Part shown: piece after piece, positions 20,201 through 30,259 of the stretch
Numbering within the stretch: the stretch's first letter is position 1
Layout: each line of letters starts with the position of its first letter
DNA from: Branchiostoma floridae
Lineage: Eukaryota; Chordata; Leptocardii; Amphioxiformes; Branchiostomatidae
Reading direction: 5' to 3'
DNA: 38,555 nucleotides
NCBI RefSeq assembly: GCF_000003815.2
Contig: NW_023365789.1
Location: forward strand, 197,391 to 235,945
Notes under the pieces: generated by a model
The model's input: the letters and a program-made list of their open reading frames with translations, nothing else
What the model was told of the DNA's origin: nothing
Databases searched by the model: none
Translations under genes and position numbers: made by a program

Positions 20201-23200
20201 TAGCATCAGAAAAACATTTTTGTTCAAGTGCTTGACCGACGTGTTCTCATACATGTAGACGTCTGAAAATAAAGACATAACGTATCACTGCCATGACAAT
20301 GTGTACTGTCAGAGAAAGAAACTATATAGTGAAGATAGCTACCATTATTAACCAAAGCAACGTACAGGGTTCTTTGAATGACTTAGTCTGTCAGTGAAAA
20401 GGTGTAAGTTGATTTGGAAATAGGTGGTAATCCGTTGCTCAACAACCAAAGACAGTTTGTATGAAATTCTCTATAATAGAGGGATATAAAGTGCAAGCCA
20501 GCCATACTCACCTACTACTGTATGTGATTGACTACAGATATGTCTACTGGAGCCTGTGAAGTGCAAGCCAGCCATACGTACTCACTACTGTATGTGACTG
20601 ACTACAGAAGAGCCTACTGGCCCCTGTGAAGTGCAAACCAACCGTACTCACCTCCTCTGCACCTCACCCGGAAGCTGGCCTCCAACGGCTCCGCTTTCTT
20701 CTGACTCATGTCTTCTGCGAGTCGGGCTCTCATAGGCAACAAAAGCTCTTTTATATTGGCAGCTATTCTTTCATTCATTCAACTTTGTCATTTCTAAAAG
20801 AGTTTAGAACAATAAACTATCAATCATTTTCTTTCAATGCGTTTGAATACAGTCGCTACAATACTGCCGATAATGACGACAGACATGTTTGGATAAAGTA
20901 CATGAGACAATGATTCAATACTGATAATAATCTGACCACAACCGTCCTGGTGATCTGGTCTGCCAGCTGGTGCAGGTCCAGGTCCCTCAGACACTGCTCC
21001 AGTACAGCCAGGCTGGCAGCAGGACCGGCTCGCTCTCTCCATTTTACCAGCGTCTCGTACATCGGCTCGTCTGGACAGTCGGTCTTTATAAACACATATC
21101 ATAACGAAGCAGTTTGAGGTATGTAGCGGAAATCCGTGATCAACGAAACAGGCGACTAGCAGATACTTACGAGATTGCTTTATCAACTCGTAGGGGGAAG
21201 TGTCTTATCTACTTATAAGCAAATTAGAATAGTTGAAAGTAATGGTCCACCAACTTGTTCAAATCATAATCATACCTCGACGTCTTTAACCTCCTGATTG
21301 TTGAAGCCTAGTTGCCGAGCGATGTGTTTCCATTCGACGGATTGTTTGACTTTCAGTGCCAGACGACTGAACGCTAGATTCAGGTCTTTATCTGCCAGAT
21401 TAGAGACACTGTGGTTAATAATGTAGGTAGGTGTTCCTTCGGTGTCAGAAAACGTAACGCCACTTACTACATTTAGCTGCAATTTATCTGGAGATTATCA
21501 CCGCTGTATAATGTAACAGTTTCCAAGTCCCAAGTCAATAACAAGATGCCAGTACAATTACTTTAGGGGAAATCACTAACTAGATTAACTGAGAATTTCA
21601 ACGACGTATTGTAATACGCTTTGTGATATCAAAGTTTAGAAATAGATTCTACTTACAGTTGCAATAATCTAGCAGTTACTACGGTCACATTACAAAGGTA
21701 ATTTACTGAGCAAACTGTACATGACGAGGGTTTGCCATTAGCTCGCCCACTTTAGACTACATGGTGCCGTCATTACCTTGTGCGGTGTCGCCTCCAGTCA
21801 GTTTTAACGTTGGCGGTTGTTTCCGCGCCACAGCAGCCCGTGCTTTAGTACCTGCCTGGGGTGGTAGTGGTGCCGCGCCTTTGGACATTAGATGACTTAT
21901 GATTACTGGATATGTACCAATGATATAAACTTGACAACGCTATACATTCTCTGCCTTTAGCATTATATACAGGTGCTGCACATTTGGACAATACATGACG
22001 TATAATTATCTCATACATACCATATTTCATAATGTAAACTCGACAACTTTAAACATTCTCTGTTCTAAGTATTATATTTTGGTCATTAGATATGTATAAA
22101 AATGTCTAATCACCTTTACTTGTGTCCATTCTCTCTACAGTCTGGTCCCTTTGTTGGCTGACTTGTTTCTGCATCCGGGCACTTTTCTCCCTTCTCTCCC
22201 GTAACTTCCTCTCCAGTTCGGTCTCTGCAGCGGGCTCCATGATGTCAGATTTACCTGCAGCCATTTTTGAGTTTTGCTTTGCCTTGATTCGTGTAGCGGT
22301 TCCTAGAAACAGACGACATTATAAACATTTAAACAGATGACGAGGCACAGTTCAAAGAAAACTAGAGAAAATAAATACCTGTCATTTTTGGACATTCAAG
22401 ATCTGTTCTGATTATTACAGCAGGCCTTTGATAACTGTCGGCAAACGTGTAGCTGTTCTCCTGTGAGGTAAGATGATACGTTATCACTCAACGACTATTC
22501 AGGACATAAATAGAAATTTAGTTACCGACCCTTAACAGGTGCGACTTGTACAGGTATGACTTGTACAGGTGCGACGTGGACTTCCTCAGTTCCTCTACCT
22601 GCTGCCGAGCCCTTCACCTCCTCCTGTCCAGCTTGTTTTGCTCCTTCTGTAGCAAACCATTTACATGACAAATCAACATCACATAACAAGGATATAACTA
22701 AAACAATAAGTGGCAGCATGCTCGAAATTCCAACAAGAAAAAACTAGCAGAAGGCTGTCAGTGCAGTCTTCTTAGCAACAACGTACATGAAGGGTAAATG
22801 CCGTACACATTTTGAAATAAAAGTATCAGATGTAGCAAAAACAATTCATTTTGTGTGTGTAGATGTAGATGTAGATTTAGAGTAAAAATAGAAAACATCA
22901 GCAACCTTTCTCTTTCCACCCTAATTGCTTGAATTTACTTTAGTAGTTGTAACCAACGTTTTCCTGTATCATGATATAATCAAGCATGTCTCACCTTTCT
23001 CAGCCTCCTGTTTCAGGAAGGCCATGATGGCGCCGGTCCCTGGTTCACACACTTCCTGTGGAGGGTATGTCAGGGGGTTTTCAGACACATCCAAGTCCTT
23101 CAGCTTGTCTGCTCGGTTAAGGGGCGGTTGGGAGCCTTGTGATGTTGTTGTACCTTATGTCCAGTTTCTCCATGGCAGGTACTTCACACAAGACTTCTGG

Positions 23201-24190
23201 GAACGTGTCGAACTTGTTGTTCCAGAGGTAAACCTCCCGTAGGTTGTTCAGGTGACTCATGGTGCTCGGTAGGGTTCTGAGGAGGTTATTTTCCAATGCC
23301 AAGAGACACAGGTGTTGTAAGTTTCCCACTTCATCTGGCACAACGTCAAACTTCCGCCCGCACTCTTGTCCAGCATACAGTTCCTCCAGTGTCTTCAGCT
23401 GCAGCACCTGTCTGGGGAACTCATCAAACTGACAGCTGGGCACACTGAGAGTCTTCAGCCTGGTGAGTCGTGTGACGTCATCGGGGAGACGTCTGATGGG
23501 GTTTGGGCCGACACCTAACACCTCAAGGTTAGGGAGCGAGCACACCCCTGAGGGAACCTCCGTCAGCTGATTATCATCTATGTACAGTCCTCTCAGTTTC
23601 TGCAGCTTTTCCACCCCAGGAGGGAAGGTGGAGAGTTTATTATTACCGACATGTAACACCTCAAGGTTAGGGAGCGAGCACACACCTGATGGCACCTCCG
23701 TCAGCTGATTACCATTTATGTACAGTTTTGTCAGTTTCTGCAGCTTTTCCACACCGGGAGGGAAGGTGAAAAGCTTGTTGTTGCTCGCATCAAAGTTTAC
23801 AAGTTTTACACAGGAAAACAGTTTTGAAGGAAGTTTTGTTAACTTGTTATCCCTAACAAAGAGCCATTCCAGCTTTTGTAAAGCTTCCAACCCGTCAGGC
23901 AACTCACTTAGATTATTGCTATAAACGTATAACTCTTGCAAGTTTTGCAAGGAACCGATCGCCTGTGGCAAACTTGTCAGCATGTTGCCGTCAGCGTTCA
24001 AACGGTAAAGTTTCTGCAGACGGCCGATTGCTTCCGGGATGCTGGTTAGTTTGTTGTTAGACACATTTAGAAACTCCAGGTCAGTGATATCAAACACCTC
24101 CTCCGGGATGGACGTCAGACCCTGGTTACTCAGGTCAAGTTTCAGGCGACCGTTGACGGTCTGAGGCTGGAGGTTCAGGCCTGCCGCCAT
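17260..24190 (-). CDS. Gene B: LRR-Death domain-kinase paralogue with extra linker exons; frame broken
   Basis: Exons: 24190-22995, 22646-22530, 22302-22114, 21851-21777, 21391-21276, 21083-about 20944, about 20714-20652, 20166-19996, (gap)19792-19511, 19287-19142, 18795-18746, 18583-18428, 17936-17851, 17280-17260. Domain order is as in gene A, but with two instead of four 46-residue LRR modules and three additional exons between LRRs and Death domain. The kinase retains ILGRGGFAFV, VAVK, HCDLKAEN, DFG and CWSQNPEDRPTF. Damage: a 1-nt insertion in a C run on the coding strand (plus 23121-23124) stops the LRR frame at 23117. A 1-nt deletion near 19775 sits 18 nt from an N gap and may be poor sequence. 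The Death-domain-to-linker junction has no clean phase match. It may be a pseudogene, or functional with sequence errors. Confidence 0.75.
17851..17936 (-). CDS. Gene B exon 13: kinase C-terminal helix
   Basis: CADRLRHVQDRFSREEVRQA and IITVEKMK, the counterpart of gene A exon 10. Donor AAG|GTATCA. Confidence 0.8.
18428..18583 (-). CDS. Gene B exon 12: kinase C-lobe
   Basis: AANSALISMAVTMGQRPDLT to QLMQTCWSQNPEDRPTF. Acceptor GTTACCAG, donor GACG|GTAAGA. Confidence 0.87.
18746..18795 (-). CDS. Gene B exon 11: kinase subdomain IX
   Basis: 50 nt encoding FGVLLWEIVTRRQPYA. Acceptor GGTTTCAG, donor GCAC|GTGAGT. Confidence 0.84.
19142..19287 (-). CDS. Gene B exon 10: DFG and activation segment
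   Basis: ISDFGLSKWKAESRVV, activation loop, APPE and FDVY. Acceptor CTTATCAG, donor TACAG|GTAATA. Confidence 0.88.
19511..19792 (-). CDS. Gene B exon 9: kinase core, 5' end in gap
   Basis: Encodes the DHVISLLGVCLDPNFAIVM region through HCDLKAEN. Nearly identical in DNA to gene A. One base is missing near 19775 relative to A and C, close to the N run 19793-19892. Donor AAG|GTAATG. Confidence 0.83.
19996..20166 (-). CDS. Gene B exon 8: kinase N-lobe
   Basis: Encodes ILGRGGFAFVTKARHLDW and DVAVKCLF. Three codons shorter at its start than in A. Acceptor TCCGACAG, donor GAAG|GTCAG. Confidence 0.87.
20491..20660. repeat. 70-bp tandem repeat overlapping a splice donor
   Basis: GTGCAAGCCAGCCATAC recurs at 20491 and 20561, and as GTGCAAACCAACCGTAC at 20631. 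On the minus strand each unit carries a GTGAGTA donor; the last is the real donor of exon 7. Confidence 0.8.
20652..20714 (-). CDS. Gene B exon 7: Death-kinase linker
   Basis: Frame RHESEESGAVGGQLPGEVQR, related to gene A's ETGAVGSVGG. Donor GGAG|GTGAGT fits the next exon's phase. The acceptor CTCGCAG leaves one extra base relative to exon 6; GAG|TCA at 20704 would fit phase 0. Confidence 0.5.
20944..21083 (-). CDS. Gene B exon 6: Death domain, C-terminal half
   Basis: Encodes CPDEPMYETLVKWRERAG and LRDLDLHQLADQITR. Acceptor TTATAAAG. The donor is uncertain: all nearby GTs leave phase 0, which does not fit the strongest acceptor of the next exon. Confidence 0.7.
21276..21391 (-). CDS. Gene B exon 5: Death domain, N-terminal half
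   Basis: Encodes KDLNLAFSRLALKVKQSVEW and KHIARQLGFNNQEVKDVE. Acceptor AATCTGGCAG, donor GAG|GTATGA. Conserved Trp present. Confidence 0.82.
21777..21851 (-). CDS. Gene B extra exon 4: basic/Pro linker
   Basis: Acceptor CCAGGCAG, donor CAAG|GTAATG, 75 nt, phase 1-1. Encodes TKARAAVARKQPPTLKLTGG. Its phase joins correctly to the Death-domain exon (G+AT makes Asp). Confidence 0.55.
22114..22302 (-). CDS. Gene B extra exon 3: predicted coiled coil
   Basis: Acceptor GTTTCTAG, donor GTAAAG|GTGATT (an alternative six bases earlier keeps phase), 189 nt, phase 1-1. Charged heptad-like stretch ETELERKLRERREKSARMQK with further Gln/Arg. No counterpart in A or C. Confidence 0.6.
22530..22646 (-). CDS. 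Gene B extra exon 2: low-complexity linker
   Basis: Acceptor GCTACAG, donor AAGG|GTCGGT, 117 nt, phase 1 at both ends. Encodes GAKQAGQEEVKGSAAG followed by a Val-Pro repeat (VAPVQVIPVQVAPV). No counterpart in A or C. Confidence 0.6.
22995..24190 (-). CDS. Gene B exon 1: leucine-rich repeats, with frameshift
   Basis: Starts MAAGLNLQPQ in the same context as A. The frame runs to residue 357 (ITRLPTAP, stop at 23117-23119). Removing one base of the extra C run restores homology to A, through DKLKDLDVSENPLTYPPQ to KQEAEKG and donor AAAG|GTGAGA. Confidence 0.85.
23120..23125 (-). other. Frameshift site in gene B LRR exon
   Basis: Plus-strand GGGG here is GGG in gene A (near 6246) and gene C. The extra base causes an immediate stop. 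Downstream sequence is still coding-like, so the lesion is recent or a sequencing error in a homopolymer. Confidence 0.75.
23556..23831 (-). repeat. Two 138-bp LRR-pair modules in gene B exon 1
   Basis: ACCTCCGTCAGC occurs at 23556 and 23694, 138 bp apart, encoding the same 46-residue pairs as gene A, but two rather than four. Confidence 0.88.
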
Positions 24191-24280
24191 GATGGTTGTT
24201 TACTACATAACGTACAAAGAAACTGTAGATATTATTCCCGCAAACGCGCATAGCACAATATGCCATCACGAAAGAGGCAA

Positions 24281-24605
24281 ACACACACACAGAAAGACAG
24301 ACTGACAACACGCAAAGACACACAGATACACACAGACACATAATTCCACAAACACACACGTGCACATGTACACATACACACACACAAACACACACACACG
24401 AACATACATCCACACGCACACATGCACACACACAGAGACACGCACGCACGCACGCACGCACACACACAAACACGCACGCACACATACATGTACACAGACA
24501 CGCACACACACGCTCGCGCACACACACACACACATACACATATACACGCACACATACATGTACACAGACGCGCGCGCACACACACACACACACACATACA
24601 CAAAA
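24281..24605. repeat. CA/TG-rich microsatellite upstream of gene B
   Basis: About 325 bp of compound (CA)n with CG, TACA and GA interruptions. It occupies the same place 5' of the ATG as in genes A and C. The open frames in it (Val/Cys or Thr/His rich) are products of the repeat. Confidence 0.9.
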
Positions 24606-24838
24606 ATAAACTTTTCATCAGAAGCACCGTATGGCTGGCCACACAGCCACATTGGATAAAACATGGGCATGATGAAGTTACATACATGAACTTTGCTTTT
24701 TGGTCATATCACAGTACATTTTTTGTACCTANNNNNNNNNNNNNNNNNNNNNNNNNNNNNNNNNNNNNNNNNNNNNNNNNNNNNNNNNNNNNNNNNNNNN
24801 NNNNNNNNNNNNNNNNNNNNNNNNNNNNNNNTCTTCAC

Positions 24839-24884
24839 TTGACCTTTGAACTCCAGTGGGAGGTGGCGCCAGGTACAATGTACA
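24839..24884 (-). promoter_or_regulatory. DR1 block upstream of gene B
   Basis: TGACCTTTGAACT at 24840-24852 is followed by GGAGGTGGCGCCAGGTACAA, the same as upstream of A. It lies 650 bp 5' of the ATG. A diverged second copy is at 25681-25722. Confidence 0.45.
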
Positions 24885-25054
24885 AACATGCCTGCGCTGC
24901 TAAAAGCTGTAAACATGGTCAACTTGGGGTTTTAGATTTGAATTTTCTCATTCGTAATTCCATAGCTAATAATTAGAAACCGTTTAATTGATGAGAAGAT
25001 AACAATACGATGGTCTAATGCGGTGAAGCTATAGTTATCATTACTGAGTAGATG

Positions 25055-25215
25055 ACTGAAATGTGATCCTAACACTGACACAGTAGTGACCCCGACACTA
25101 GCCTCGAGATCCGCAGGCACGTGGCACACACCGTGACTGTGGAGCAACCACGTGACTTTGCTGTTTGGTTAAATAATCGTCCGTTCATTGCATCGGAATA
25201 CCAAACAAAGTAATA
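25055..25215. repeat. Segment shared with 12160-12310 and 38150-38300
   Basis: GATGTGATCCTAACACTGA, AGGCACGT and ACACACCGTG recur in order. This copy has CACGTG E-box cores that the others have lost or altered. Confidence 0.6.
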
Positions 25216-25547
25216 CATTTTACAGTAGCATCGATGATCTAATCCGTTTGATATGACAAATGTGACAAATGTAAAATATGTTAGAGCATAGCTATTGTTA
25301 GGGAAAGTTCGGAAAAACTTTCCTAATGGAATTCTAATTTTAAACAAAGCTAAAAGAAGGCTCATTTTTCTTCTTTGTTATTTCAATTGTTCAGGATCAA
25401 AGCATGGGGTTGTAGCTGATCAGGGCCCTACCATAAGCCCATATGATCATAATATTTATTTGATGATTAAAAAGAGCTTGTAAACCCAGGAGGAGGGGAC
25501 CCAGTACGGTGAGGAAACGATCGTTCGAGGTGGAGGATTTTACCCAT

Positions 25548-25662
25548 ATTCTCCAAGCAGAGGTTGGGTCACGGGGATAGCAATGGCCGGGATTTTACCG
25601 GCTCGCTGTCCTCAAAATCCCAGCCACTACTACCTCCGCGACCCAACGTCTGCTTGGAGAAT
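25548..25662. mobile_element. Short foldback (MITE-like) element
   Basis: ATTCTCCAAGCAGAGGTTGG and its inverted copy at 25639-25662 bound 115 bp whose interior (gggattttaccgg / caaaatccc) is also partly self-complementary. Confidence 0.6.
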
Positions 25663-26196
25663 ACCGTATCCATATTTGTTCTTTAAACGCCAGTGAGAGG
25701 TGGCACCAGGTACAATGTACAAAGATAACGGCCCTACCCTGCCAAAATGGCACACACGTCACACTAGGGGTTTTAGACGTGACTTGTTCAACGTTGATGT
25801 TAGTTAGTAATGACGAGCTTTTTGATAATACGTAACATCAAGACTTGAGGACTGAATGCGGTAAAACGTAAATTTGTATTCCCAATGACAAGTCGCATCT
25901 TATGGCATGTTCGTTACAAACACTGATACTTGAATCCCCCAATACTAGCCTCCGGCCACTCAGTCACGTTGCGTACAACGTGACTATGGGATCGTCACGG
26001 AACTTTTAATTTGTTTACGTTAATCTTTTCCTGTATCAGAACAGATTTATTACAATATTCAACACAGATCTGTTTTCGATTATCCTAATCAGTCTAGGGC
26101 AAAAGCTTTGTCCACCACTAACTTGCACATCGGAATAGTTGGTTTCCCAGATGATAATTGTCAAAAACACGAAAACATGCATGTAACATAATTTTC

Positions 26197-26221
26197 TGTT
26201 TGTTTGTTTGTTTGTTTGTTT
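26197..26221. repeat. (TTTG)n microsatellite
   Basis: About six tetranucleotide units. Confidence 0.9.
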
Positions 26222-26719
26222 AAGCCTTTCATGAATTAAGATAATTATGAATTAAGTATTCAACCATTCTGTATAAAAGTGTAGAGTTTGCACAGAAAAC
26301 TTAACCTCAATTTCTAGGTCTATTTCTAAGGTGAGTTACTCAAACTTACACCAAAACAAGGTAACGATTACTCACTGTTTTAACACTTGGGTGGTGCAAA
26401 TTAGGGTGGAACCTTGTTCTTGGGTTGTTCTTCCCCTCTCAGTAACTTTACACACTGTTCTCTCCACGTAGACGTGTTTGCCCAGCGCATGCGCCTTGCC
26501 CTAAAAGTAGAATTTCCCCTCATGTCACGTGAGGTATGAGAGCGTGGGTAGGCAGCCTTTCTGCCTTTTGCGCGATGATTCAACTTAACTTTTTAACACC
26601 TGCCGGAGTGAAACATATGACCTTGTTTGACCACAAAAGGAGAAATATAACCATTGTAGTGATGATTGATGGATATTTCTTCTCTGAACCGATCAAAAAC
26701 AAACATATAGATGGATATC

Positions 26720-27940
26720 AGCTCACCTGTTGTCCTTACGTGTCACTGCTGACCTCTGAACCCTAGGAGGGTGTTTACCACGTACGGTGTGGACTTAACG
26801 AACGTGTGAGGTGGTAAGGTGAAGATTGGGCCATTGTGCATTTGATGCAGGGGGGGTCGCAGTATTTTTTGATAATTTTGCAGCACAAGGGATGAAGTAT
26901 CGGCACCTGGCAGGAAAACTTTAATAGTTACTTGACAATTTACTTGGTAGGTTGTTTTTATTTTTTATTCATTAGAACACCGAATACGACGATTATATGT
27001 TTAGAGGGCCCATCATATATCTCTATAACGCTATCAATGACTTTAGCCTAAATAGTGTCTGATCTTACAAATCCTATGAACTCCGAGAGGATGTGGACTT
27101 TACGAGCATGTGATGTGAGCAAGAAAAAAAGTTCACTTTACGTTTGATGGGAGGAGGATCAACAATTATTCATTTTTTAACAAGAGAGATGCGGTATCGG
27201 TACCTGGCGAAAAAGTACGTAGCTATTTGGATAATGGTTTGTCGATATCTAACAGTTACTTGACAAAGAAGGACAGATGTAGTTTGGTAGGGGCAAGACA
27301 AATAGTAGTAAGACAAATAAACAGAATTTTTCCAACTGTTCTTCTCGTCAAAACTTTGTCAGCGGTTAATTAGGCAGCTTGTCGTCCGCAAAAATCAATA
27401 AATTCCTAAAATAGAGTCACCTGTTTTGCCCACGTGTCTATACCCACCTTATGAACTCCACAGCGGTGTTTACCAGGTACGGTGTTGACTCAGGTAAATA
27501 TTGAGGTGACCTTACGGCCGTACGTGAGGTTAACATCTTATGCTTGTTGGAGGCATGTAATTTTGCAACATTTCAACAGTTTTGTTGCTACAAACGGAAT
27601 GTTAGTTATTTCTAAGAAATGTTAACCTTTTGAATTGCTTTTAGATATAATAAATGACACTATGAACAAAAATACCATATTAGATAGTAAAGTAGTGTAT
27701 TAGTTCACCCTTCGTGCCCATACAACTGCACTTCTTGTCAGCCATTTGCCACCGGTTAGTTTGTCAGCCACACAGTTTTACGTCCTTTACAGCCAGAAAA
27801 ATCAATAAATGCCTTCTAATTATCGTCACTATGTGCCCGTATTGACCTTATGAACTCCTTATATTAATGGTGTTTACCAGGTGCGGTGTTGACTCAGGTA
27901 AATATTGAGAAGACCTTACGGCCGAGCGTGAGGTTAGCAA
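26720..27940. repeat. Diverged tandem units of about 0.4 kb upstream of gene B
   Basis: The pattern gacctTATGAACTCC, GTGTTTACCAGGTACGGTGT, GTGAGGTTA recurs near 26750, 27070, 27450 and 27845. It resembles a decayed form of the DR1 block. No coding exon is seen. Confidence 0.5.
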
Positions 27941-28261
27941 CTTAAACAAGCGGCACATTCCATGTCTCGGGGGAGGAGTGCTTGGGCCGATAAGAGCTTC
28001 GTGTATCGGGCCAAGTTTATAACGTAGGAGAATCTTTGTTGAGAAATTGAAGCAAATGTCATGTGAAGCAAATAATTGTGCTTGTGCAGAGGTATAGATA
28101 AGAGCTCTGTGTGTCGTGCAATGAGATACAACAATCCTCATCTCGGAAATAAATAGTTCCTGTTGTAATTTTGATGGCAGTTCTCGCTCACCAACCCTGC
28201 AGTACCGACGCTTCTCGTTAGGATGACGAACTGCCGAGCACACCGCAGGTTGCGGGCAGAG

Positions 28262-28699
28262 GTCAACTCACTGTTGAGTTTTCCGTACTGATCCATTTAC
28301 TTATTGGCTCGCTGTTGAGTTCTCCTTACTGACCCATGTACTTATCGGCTCACTGTTGAGTTCTCCTTACTGACCCATGTACTTATCGGCTCACTGTTGA
28401 GTTCTCCTTACTGACCCATGTACTTATCGGCTCACTGTTGAGTTCTCCTTACTGACCCATGTACTTATCGGCTAACTGTTGAGTTCTCCGAACTGACCCA
28501 TGTACTTATCGGCTCACTGTTGAGTTCTCCTTACTGACCCATGTACTTATCGGCTCACTGTTGAGTTCTCCTTACTGACCCATGTACTTATCGGCTAACT
28601 GTTGAGTTCTCCGAACTGACCCATGTACTTATCGGCTCACTGTTGAGTTCTCCATACTGACCCATGTACTTATCGGCTCACTGTTGAGTTCTCCTTACG
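28262..28699. repeat. 41-bp minisatellite, about 10.6 copies
   Basis: CTGTTGAGTTCTCC starts every 41 bp from 28271 to 28681. A variant pair (GGCTAA then CCGAAC) recurs three units apart at 28477 and 28600, showing a local 123-bp higher-order repeat. Confidence 0.92.
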
Positions 28700-30154
28700 C
28701 CAGGTACGCTGTGTCCGACTGGGGTATTTCAGTCTGATACGAACAGCTCTGAACATTATCTACAAGTAGCCTGACATTCCAGTTATTCTTCCTGGGTCTA
28801 TACAATGTCATGCAATGCATTTGAACATCACTAAACGGAAAAGTCGACGTAACAGAAAAAGCATGTTCCGTAAGATATGAAAGTTACATACATAACTTGA
28901 ATACAGAAACGATAGAAATCAAAGTTCATTCAATGGACACACGCGTTCGTACAGCTTCTGTTTTGTTCATGAAAGGCAGCACATTTGTTATACCAGGAAC
29001 ATCATAATATAAAACTGAAAGACTGACATAGCCTGATAAGAAGTTTGTTTCTAACCTTCTCGTAAAGCAGTAGATGTAAGGGGGTTAGTAGAACAGACCT
29101 ATCACTACCACAGCTGGTCTCACAAATCGTGTACAAAACTGCTGTGTCACGTCTTGAGGCGGTTGACTGGTTATGACATACTGGCAAAGTTTACCTGTTT
29201 CAGTTGTAGCATCGAGCCTCACAGTGAAGGGTTACATACTTGGTCATACATACCGTTTTTACACAATTTTATTTCACTGCATCACAAGATTGAGAAGCAA
29301 AATATGTGTAAATATTTCTCAAAAGCACATTACTGTAAGTACCATTAGACGTGTATCAAGTAGCAAAGACTTAACATATTGCAAAAGTTAATAATTGTTA
29401 CGATTTTAAGTAGTTAAGTTGGGATATGGTACAAATGATCTCAATTTGTTTCTTCAAACGTTTCTTTTTATTTGTGACTAGAAAATCATCTTAAGATTTT
29501 GCACCAGCCTTGCGATTTGTCTATCAAGGAATCTAGACGATAAAAACACATTCCCCATATAATATAATAGCGATATTGTCTTATTACTACACCAGCCCCC
29601 CAAAAACATTGATTGTAAAAAAAAGATGAAACCTCTGTTGCATTAACCATTTTTGCTCAGGAAAGCTATTACATCTTCAACCATTTAAGCATAATAACCA
29701 ACTTTGATTTTATTACCTGATTCCAGGAATTTCAGACCCTGAACTATGCTGGTGCAATACCAATGTTGAATGAACAGAAAATAGATTGCTGGAAATGTTC
29801 AATTCGTTAAAGACTTTTTAACTTTAAACCAGTGTTGCCTTTTGGCCTGTCCTGGATCTTGATGCATTAGAAACTTCCTGTGTCCTTTGAACTACTCTGT
29901 GTGGCTGTATCAGCATTTTTCTCTGTAGATGTCTCCTGCTTGTTCCTTAGTCTACACTAAAACCTGACAAATCTGGTGTCGTTAAACGTCTCCTATCCAT
30001 ATATCAAGGTTTTGAATCAGTTCTTGCGAGCCTGTGAACAAGAGCAACAAACATGTCATCAGCATAGAAGATAGAATTCAACGTAACATTTCCATATAGA
30101 ATGACATTGTGTGACAGACTTACATGCAGTTTAAATGGACAGATGGTATATATT
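28700..30154. other. 3' flank of gene C, no gene recognised
   Basis: 29090-29310 matches 15130-15345. The rest is AT-rich with no supported exon. Confidence 0.5.
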
Positions 30155-30259
30155 TTACCAATCGGGTGCCTGGTATCCAGCCTGTTCTAGCTTCAGTTCA
30201 CTCCTCTGTTTGCTTCCCTTGTCGGATTTGATGAGGGCTAATGTTTTAGCGGCTTGGAT
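30155..30259 (-). CDS. Gene C exon 11: candidate terminal exon with distinct tail
   Basis: After acceptor AATGGCCAG, phase 0 gives 34 codons (IQAAKTLALIKSDKGSKQRS to QAPDW) and TAA. A and B lack this sequence, and I found no AAASRK-type exon for C. The acceptor has a weak pyrimidine tract, so this is a candidate only. Confidence 0.42.
   Translation of the reverse strand: MQAAKTLALIKSDKGSKQRSELKLEQAGYQAPDW

Noticed and set aside
24135-24976. Several open frames rich in Cys/Val or Thr/His
   Set aside because: They are translations of the CA/TG microsatellite in all frames; no conserved non-repeat content.
28262-28699. Regular 41-bp repeats resembling a CRISPR array
   Set aside because: The repeats are directly abutting with no unique spacers, and the genome is a eukaryote's. 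It is a minisatellite.
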